From positions 187,195 to 251,194 of the forward strand of contig NMRA01000328.1 of assembly GCA_002633005.1 (NCBI GenBank): a stretch of 64,000 bases of DNA, given 5' to 3'. Below the pieces are notes generated by a model. That model worked only from the letters and a program-made list of their open reading frames with translations. It was not told the DNA's origin and made no database searches. This document shows positions 36,441 through 64,000 of this stretch, piece after piece. The position numbers were made by a program, and so were the translations under genes. This DNA comes from Phoronis australis (lineage: Eukaryota > Phoronida > Phoronidae). How positions within the stretch are numbered: the first letter of the stretch is position 1; every line of letters starts with the position of its first letter.

Positions 36441-38094
36441 ATAACAGTAAATGGTAAACTCTAAGTGTAGCGGCTTACAAATTACAAAATCGTAACACAC
36501 TCAAGTCCACCAGAGGTCATTACTGCATGAATGGTGTAGATGCACAAGTCAGAGAACAAGGGCTTGCAGTTATTAAGATGACCATAATCAACTGATTCTT
36601 AAAAGCACTCCCAATGTTTGGTACGTACATAAAGAGCACACATTCATACATGTCAAGAAGGAAATAATACATGAAGGCAAGGTTTACGCATCATAACATA
36701 GATTAGAGTTATATGATGATGAGGTAACAAAGATTTGAGACAACCAAGCTTCCTCTGCTCCTCTGAAAGGAGTGTTAACCATGTGACAATAATGTCATCA
36801 GAGCCCAATGTGTCACAAACATTTGCTTCTTAAACTTACCACAAGAGGGCATGATGACACAGTGTCATATGTTATGGGATATGTGGGCAGACAAATTTAT
36901 CTCTCGACACTTGTCTAGAAATAACTTTGAAGGTAGAAGGTAAAAGCATGACAAACATGTCATGTCAACCTCGAAAATGTTTACCTAACGTGACAAAGAG
37001 TAACTTGGACTTTATAACACTAGGAAGAACATGAGTGTTAACTTTCTAAACATAAGACTATAGATATCCGAACTCAGTGTTCATTCATAAGCACACTGAG
37101 CAGTGATTGAACAGCAAACAGTCCACCACGTGCAACACATCCTTTACTACTTTACATTAAAATGAGTAAATATTAAAGCTAACAGCTCCATTACATGCAC
37201 AGTTTAGCTACTAAAGTCACTTTGCATACGCTTTACACTACAACATGGCCAAAATAACAATAGAAATATTGCCATGCATAGTTTACATACTAAGAAGTGT
37301 GCAAACTGTTAACTTTTCAGCTATGCCTTGAGTGAGCTATAGTTGCCAAGTACTGGCTAAAGACGACGTGGAAATTGGCCACCATGGACAACCCATACAA
37401 CACTTGAAGTACATTTTTCCAGCTATAAAATATTAAATTTTAATACTACTTAGACACCATCTGAAGACATAGATTTATGATTCAGGACAATGTGTAAAGT
37501 ACAAACGGCAGAAATGAGATGTAAATCAAGGAAACAGCCCTTAAAAATTACAAAATTCCACACAAAGCCTTCACTAAACAAAAAACTTGAATACAGCTGG
37601 GAACCTCTGACCACAAATCATATTTATCAAAACTGCTGGTTTGCAATGGTATTAACTAGGACTAAAAATTAACCCTTCAAACCCTTTATCACAAAACGTC
37701 AATACATGCAATTGATATGTTTAGAGTGCGTAGGCAATATTAAAATTCCACAAGTTTGTTTCAATATCTCAGTCACAGGACGTGCGATGTACAGTATGTT
37801 GTACATGAGATTTTTGTACTAAATCTTTTCTTATCCTAGGATTTGTCCCGTGAATTTTCCTAATGTCTGCTAGCGATCACTGATTTAATGGAAGTGTGTT
37901 TGTCTTGGAGGTAGTCAACAAACAAAGATGGCATAATTAAGTTAGCTGAGGTATGTTAAGACTGGATCTCAACATTATCTATGAGATGATGGTATATCAA
38001 ATTACAAGAAGATCTGCATATAGTGTTTGAGATTTGCTTGACAATTAGGTCAGACTGGACCATGTGAAAATGTAAATATAAACCTAATCCTGAA
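36441..38094. other. No gene recognised
   Basis: AT-rich without motif-bearing frames. Confidence 0.5.
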
Positions 38095-38205
38095 ATAGAA
38101 GTGGTGAACAGTGGGGTGCCCTACACAACAACAGAAGTGGTGATAGTGGGGTGCCCTACACAACAATAGAAGTAGTGGATAGTGAGGTGCTCTATAAAAC
38201 AACAG
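38095..38205 (+). repeat. ~36-bp minisatellite
   Basis: Three units of AGAAGTGGTGANAGTGGGG followed by TGCCCTACACAACAACAG. The third is more diverged. Confidence 0.88.
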
Positions 38206-40044
38206 AACATTCTTATTAACTGTACTTAGGATAAACATTGCGCTCCATTATAGTTGATGTGACTTGAAAAATGCTTTCTGCTTTTTTATTTATTCCTCTT
38301 TCAGTGATCAAATTCATAATGGTTCCCAACTTGTTCCCTACTAAGATTAAGAGACGATGCCGGTTTTACCATAGTAAATGACTCAAATCAGAAGTTTAGG
38401 GTTGAGTTGTTAAACACCTTTTAGTTTCCATTACTGCGCTACCTCAGCAAAAGCACACAGTAAATCTGCCTCGTCTTAAACCATAAATAACCAGTCATAA
38501 CAAGATAACTTCTGTTACATAAGAAAAGGTAAAACATGATAAAATTACAAGCGAAAACAATTTTATTATTTTGTATAACATCACAAAATAAGTCAGATGA
38601 AAATTTTATCAAATATGTTAACTCACTGAATAATAGATACTGTATACTATGTTGACTGGCTAAATTTTGATACGATAAATTTTCTAAACAACAAATGAAG
38701 TTAAACAATTTGAAAATAAACATACTGCAATAATGCCCAAAATGTAAGATAATTATAAGTATAATGAATGTATGACATGCATAACTATCAATTAAAACAG
38801 TCACAGGAATTTGACAACAGGTTGCAGCACTAACATATCAATTAGGGACAACACACCAAGTGTGTGGCCATAATCTCAACCTCTTTATTAACAAGATTGA
38901 GGTGACTGAGTGAGATGCATGACCTATCAGAGTTACATCATGGGTCTTCACACCTGATAAGGTGAAGTAGTTACAGGTAAATATTCCTAATATTTATCTG
39001 AAAACTAATAAGTGACGTAGAAAAAGGCTCAATAACACTGTTACAAAAATGCTGTTTGTATACGGTAGCAATTTTTGCCATCACCATGACAATAAACAGC
39101 TTATATTCCAAAACATACATATAACTGTGAGGTAGCTACAGATCCCCAAAATAACAGAAACAATTATGACAACTGAATTCATCGCACATTTAAAAATTAG
39201 AGAACTGATCATTTAATGCTACAGAAGTGTTAGTAATAGCTACATTTTTTAAAGTTTTTCCAAACAAAAGTGTCATAATTAAATTAGTACATTTATCAAA
39301 AAGACTTTTCTTAATGAGATGGACCACAAAATCTGACTACAGGCAAAGACACGATTTTAAAAATTCTACCTCTAAAATAAGTGCTGCTTGCTGAAAAAAT
39401 CAAATTCTGCTTTCTCACTCCTAGATAACAAGATATATTAACAAGATATATTAATCATTGTAGGGTATATTTAGTCGTTCTAATAAATTGTTAATTCAAA
39501 TTATTGAATAGTGACTAACTCTACGACACTTCACCTCTTTCCAGCCTCACAAACTCAGAGTCAAGTAGCAGGTCAAGTAGCAGGCCAATTGCGTCACAAT
39601 TGCGAAACATTACCTGGCAGCTGTCAAATAGCGATGGTGCCTCAGTTCATAAAGTATTTCATTCTCAGCTGGTTCATGAAGCCCGCCCCTAAACAAAGGT
39701 AAATAATGAACTACACAAAGGTGTCGTGAACAGTTTGTCAACGTAAAAACTATTTTTAGGAAAAAATCCTAAGGTAATTATCACACAAAGTCCTTTCACA
39801 TTTCATCAATAAAATTTTGGGAAGGTCATTTTCAACCCATAAAAGAATATACTTTCGTTATCCTTGCCTTAAGCCATCAGTCATGTACAACAGAATCACA
39901 CGAGTGACTTCTGCAAAAATTGACATTTTTAATTGCACACAAATGTACACAATGTTGCTCATGGGAAAGGAAACGAGAGCAACACGGAACGTTGAAATGC
40001 ACCCACGAATGCACTGCAGATGGTGTGCTTCTAAGATTGTTTAT
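38206..40044. other. No gene recognised
   Basis: AT-rich. The 121-codon minus frame at 38439-38804 is hydrophobic low-information text without a motif. Confidence 0.5.
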
Positions 40045-41115
40045 TTGCATCATAAAAGTGACCACTAGATGGCATAAAAACGTCGAATCCATCCAAAAAC
40101 AGGGACATGCCATGGCTTCTATAATAGAAGGCTATTTACCAAATTTCATGAATATCTGTCAAGGAACTTCAGAGAAACAAAAGAAAACAGAAAAAATGAA
40201 ATTGCCACTAGGGGGCACAACTTTCATTGGATTCGCCTGAAAGTCGTCGTAGTCTGTTGTTAGCTTGACATAAATACACTTACTAAATTTAATAAAGATC
40301 CTGCAGTGGGTTTAGGGGTTTAGCAGATACAGCTATGGGCACAAAACAAAACAAAACAAAACTACCACTAAGAGCTGCCACAGTAGTCGAAGTTGTCATC
40401 ATCAATTGTGCTCTTCACACTGAGAACATACACTCAAATTTTCAAAATCAACCATAGACTGGTTTGGTTGATAGAGGGGTGGACGCCAAAAACCAGACTC
40501 AGAAACAGCAAAAATGGCCACTAAGTGGCAAAAAATATCTTGATTCTATCCAAAAACGGGAGGATAGCTTCATCTCATCAAAAGATGCTTATATTCCAAA
40601 TTATATGAAAATCCGTTGCGGGCCTTTGAAGATATAGAGGTATAAAAAACTAAGGGGGCACACCGGTAGTCACATTCGTCCAAAAGTCGTCGCCGTCCGT
40701 TGCCAAAATCATACAACCATGGGCGCAAAAAAACGGCCACTAGGAGGCATCACAGCAGTCGAAGTCATCAGAAAATCGTTATCAGCCATCCTCTTCATAG
40801 TAAGAACATACATGCCAATTTTCACAATCATCCTTAGAGCGGTTTGGTTGATAGAGGGTGGACTCCAAAACAGTAAAAATGGCCACTAAGATGCGCAAAA
40901 TACGTTGAGTGATGCCTACGTGCCAAGTTTCAAGAAAATCAGTAGAGGACCTTTGAAGATAGAGCAGTAAACGTAAAAAAATAACATTGCCACTAGGGGG
41001 CATACCAGTCGTCCGGTCCATCCGAAATTCGTCGTCATCCGTCGTCAGTGTTATAGGAACACATCTGCCAAATCTCATCAAGATCTTGTGAGGGGTTTAG
41101 GAGATACAGCTGCGG
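40045..41115 (+). repeat. Higher-order tandem array with CTCF-like cores, array 2
   Basis: About eight monomers with cores near 40059 (C), 40202 (A), 40365 (B), 40513 (C), 40650 (A), 40735 (B), 40880 (C) and 40986 (A). The same A-B-C order as array 1 is kept 35 kb away. Two type-A cores read TTGCCACTAGGGGGCA exactly. The shared flanks include GGTTTAGGAGATACAGC, TGGTTTGGTTGATAGAGGG and AAAATCCGT. Confidence 0.85.
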
Positions 41116-41400
41116 ACACCAGAAGCCCGGACAAACAGAGATGATGACAACATGCATCCACATATTTATATGTGCATAAATATCTGAAAGATGGTTTTCT
41201 CAGCCATAAACCATAAAAGAAGTGTACAAATTTCATGCGAATCGACCACACACTAAAAGTAATGATTCGAAAAGTGCCGAAAATCAAAAGGCTTGAAGAT
41301 GACCAATAAAAAATGCCACATTATTGAAATCAAAAGAAGTCATGCGAACCAATTTGCATATTTGGTGCATAAATAAAATGTGTAAAGATTTTTTATGGTA

Positions 41401-41601
41401 TGCTGGACAATAATCACAACTCCTAGAACCTAGGAGGCAACCCTTTGAAGGAGGTGTGATGCCTCTGTGGTATCCCTTTGAAGGAGTTGTGACGCTTCTG
41501 TGGCATCCCTCTGGAGGAGGTGTGATGCCTCTGTGGCATCCCTCTGAAGGAGATGTGATGCCTCTGAGGTTCTAAGAGTAATTTGAGATTATTGTCCAGC
41601 A
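41401..41601. mobile_element. 201-bp MITE with internal minisatellite
   Basis: Inverted ends TGCTGGACAATAATC at 41401 and GATTATTGTCCAGCA at 41587-41601, with AGAACCT / AGGTTCT just inside. The core is about four units of a 33-bp repeat (CCCTNTGAAGGAGGTGTGAT then GCCTCTGTGGCAT). No coding capacity. Confidence 0.82.
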
Positions 41602-42207
41602 GATTTAATTAGAGTACAATGAACTTTTGTGGATGGATCAACAACTACATTTTATTATTCTTTGACATGGGTAGCGATGAAAAATAAAGATATACAATTT
41701 TTATTTCAACTCAAAACATTAAATAAAGATATCTATGCCTCCAAAAAGAGGAACACGTTGTGTATTGGTGACTAGTGTGCGTAATATGCCAAAATGTACC
41801 TGTTTATAATATTTTATACTTTGGCCAGTAAGATGGCTATAATTCAAAATAAACTATATTTTCAATTTTCACACAAAAATGAATCATGATCTTTGATGAA
41901 AAGCACAAAAAATACGAGGCCATGTGTCTTTGCATTCTCTCACAATTGCGAAAAAATTTAATTGGGATTACTGGAAAAATCCAGTCTGGGATTATTTTTA
42001 GAGATGTGCGGCTTTGGGGATTTTTGTACCTGGACCAAAGATCATGATTCGTTTTGACATAATATAACACACAAATGAACTTCAATTCAATTTGAATTCA
42101 GCTCCCTTATAAGTAACTTTCGAACACCACTCCTCAGAAGTAGCGGCTTGGATTTACGTAAAACTTTCAGTAATTAAAATTTATGCTCTTTTTACCAAAA
42201 CACTGCT
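41602..42207. other. No gene recognised
   Basis: AT-rich spacer. Confidence 0.5.
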
Positions 42208-43746
42208 ACTACTGTTTTCGCCCTAATAAGCGCCCACGGTGCTTAGAAAAATTCACTTCAGGAAGGGGGCGCTTATTGTAGCCCAAAAGTGGTTGAAACC
42301 CGGTCTCCGAAACAGGTGAAATCGTAAGCTAGAATTCATCAAATTTACGCTCTGTGACAAATCTATAACCGATGACAGAGTTTCTACCGCTACAAAATTG
42401 CAGTGCATTGCTATCAAACTTTGTTGTTAAATTACGAGCATTTTTCAGAAAATCCCAGAGCAAAAACTCGCTGACTGATGGGTTGCTGCCTCGCGATCGC
42501 TGGCTATAGCTCAACTTGAATTCTTGAATAAAAATATAGTTTCGACTCAACAAATTACCTGAAGTCCTCCTTAAGTTTTCAAAATAGCGTCCCAAAGATT
42601 TTTAAGTTCCTGTCTAGTCGGGATTAACTGCATATTAAGTCGGAATCTGTGCTAGATTGTACTCTGCAACACGAGAAAAATCTCTGGACGAACGCGTATG
42701 TTGTTGTCACGTGATGTTTGTTTTGAAGTTCGTCTGCATATTGTTTGAGTGAGCGAGTGCGTGTCATCAGAGTTCACTTGCCAGAGTAAACGCGATGTAA
42801 CGATCTAGGTGTGCATTGTAACTAAGGAAATTAACACAAGCAGTAAAGCAGTAAAGCAGAACATGTTTTATTTAGCACTTCTTGATCTCATCTGCTAAAA
42901 AAAAATTTCGAGAATTGTCTCTGTAAGGCCGATGTCATAGAGTCGCCTGGTGACTGGATGCGTGACTAGATGCGTGACTGTTTAAGAGTTATTTTTCGGG
43001 AGATTCGGGTGGTGTAAGGGTTTGGAAGTGTTCACTATCAGTGGGTCATTTTGACTTTAAAAGCACCAATTATGACTAAATTAATAATCCCCCTTAAAAA
43101 TAACGCAAACGTTTTTTACGATACTAGAAACTTTCACAAATAAGGGCCAGTATATATTTCTTGCCAACGCTATGATACCCGTTTCATGAATAGATAGTTC
43201 CCGAAGACTAATCTTCGATGACACGTACTTGACTGAATGTAGCGTGCGCTTCCTGGCCACGTGCTTTTAACTGAACAAAGGTCAAGTTTTTATTAGTCTT
43301 TGAGACGAGGTTTTCACCTGTAGAAAGAAATTTGGATTCCTGTTGAGGGAGAAGATCTGTATGGGAAAGATACAATGCAATGCCTTTGACAAGTACGCCG
43401 GGTCTGTTCTGGAAGGTCAGACCATAATAGGACACGACCCTCGCAAGATCAGCACAACTTGCATTCTTTTTGAAGCACGACGGAAGTTTGAAGTGTACAG
43501 TCACGGCTAAATACCGATGTAGCGACGAGGCTCGTGGTCTACACATTCCGCGCACAATGATTGTTTCACGACTGTCAGATCTTATAGATAAATTGAAGAC
43601 GTTACTGTGGAATTTTGGAACTGTAGGTAAGGCATTTTTTGCATGTATACTGCGTTCAAGGACTGGGCGCTTATTTTAGCAAAGTCTGAAATCAAGTGGA
43701 GGGGCGCTTATAGGGGCAGGGGCGCTTATCAGAGCGAATGCGGTAT
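42208..43746 (+). mobile_element. TIR element with GCGCTTAT repeats and HIRAN-like gene, copy II
   Basis: The ends are inverted: TTTTCGCCCTAATAAGCGCC at the left and GGCGCTTATCAGAGCGAA at the right. Further GCGCTTAT/ATAAGCGC copies lie just inside (42265, 43667, 43701), forming a subterminal repeat cluster at both ends. Copy I at 12973-13998 is the reverse-oriented, shorter sister. No transposase motif was seen. Confidence 0.75.
43410..43679 (+). pseudogene. HIRAN-like domain protein fragment, copy II
   Basis: The plus strand carries DPRKISTTCILF in one frame and KHDGSLKCTVTAKYRCSDEA, then RGLHIPRTMI and LSDLIDKLKTLL, in another. Copy I keeps these in one frame, so a frameshift lies near 43470. 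Domain reading is as for copy I. Two diverged copies with the same peptide pattern support a real ancestral protein. Confidence 0.45.
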
Positions 43747-44200
43747 TGTATATATCTGACTTAATGCACATCCTTGCTTATAAGGGAACTATTTATTATA
43801 AATTCAACAATAGATAAAATTGCATTTCATACAACATAGTACCTTTACAACACTTGACAGCAAATCAAAGCCAAATAGATTGGTGCAGAGCTAGTCATTA
43901 AAGTTATGCATAAAGACTTACCTTGCCATTTGCAACTTAGACCTCAACAAACACATAAAACTTCTGTCTTCTCAATCACAGCCTCTGACAAAACTTAACC
44001 AAGCGTAAAAAATGAAAGTACTCAGGACGGGAGTTTTGATCTCAACGCTGATTCATTCAATTACGAGTTGATCTAATGAAGGCTAAAACGGAATTTTAAC
44101 TAAAAGATCCACACAGACAAACATGTGTGTGGTTTAACTCAGTGTTCATAAATTCATTATGCACTGAAAACATTAGAAGGAATGAAAGAATGGACCCTAC
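43747..44200 (-). other. TPC intron sequence, no feature seen
   Basis: Lies just downstream of the TPC tail exon and begins with its GTAGGG donor. No further exon was recognised. Confidence 0.5.

Positions 44201-64000
<19,800 letters not shown>

Noticed and set aside
38439-38804. 121-codon hydrophobic minus frame
   Set aside because: The hydrophobic content comes from AT-rich codons, with no conserved channel or receptor pattern.

Overview
The window reads as AT-rich nuclear DNA from a non-vertebrate animal, most likely a marine invertebrate. The evidence is one animal-type gene split into many short exons with canonical GT/AG introns, several eukaryotic DNA-transposon families, an I-like LINE with an RNase H domain, many minisatellites, and no bacterial operon structure. 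I cannot name the species. Two isolated N positions (16161, 57354) and one N run (20290-20774) show that this is a draft assembly.

The only host gene I can identify with confidence lies on the minus strand in the right third. Nine exons between 64000 and 44201 encode the second channel repeat of a two-pore channel (TPC/TPCN family, endolysosomal cation channel): S1, S2-S3, S4, S4-S5 linker, S5, pore with the VNNW filter, S6, and the start of the C-terminal tail. All nine exons join in one reading frame. The first channel repeat lies beyond 64000 and the final C-terminal exon was not found. The intron between the S6 exon and the tail exon is about 10.1 kb. It holds a THAP-type transposon remnant that is split by a complete, potentially coding I-like LINE on the same strand as the channel gene.

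The rest (1 to about 44 kb) is a gene-poor mosaic of mobile elements and repeats. It contains a THAP/P2X7-like element at the left edge (1-1313). It also contains tandem arrays of a three-monomer higher-order repeat whose conserved core matches the CTCF motif (about 3940-5360 and 40045-41115, with fragments near 15.8-16.4 kb and 22.6-22.9 kb). A 452-bp near-perfect foldback flanked by TTAA (10543-10994) is nested in a larger inverted-repeat element. Two copies of a TIR element with GCGCTTAT subterminal repeats carry a HIRAN-like gene fragment (12973-13998 and 42208-43746). A TTAA-flanked Kolobok-like element (19251-21824) has a nested element and an assembly gap. Several palindromic MITEs and at least eight minisatellites are also present. 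An exact 298-bp duplication next to the N run looks like an assembly error.

Two weak single-exon candidates on the minus strand (32769-32857 with a downstream AATAAA; 45674-45862) and two promoter-like stretches (25400-25510, 29440-29660) are recorded at low confidence. Most other open frames are short, lack family motifs, and fall in repeats or AT-rich sequence, so I did not call them genes.
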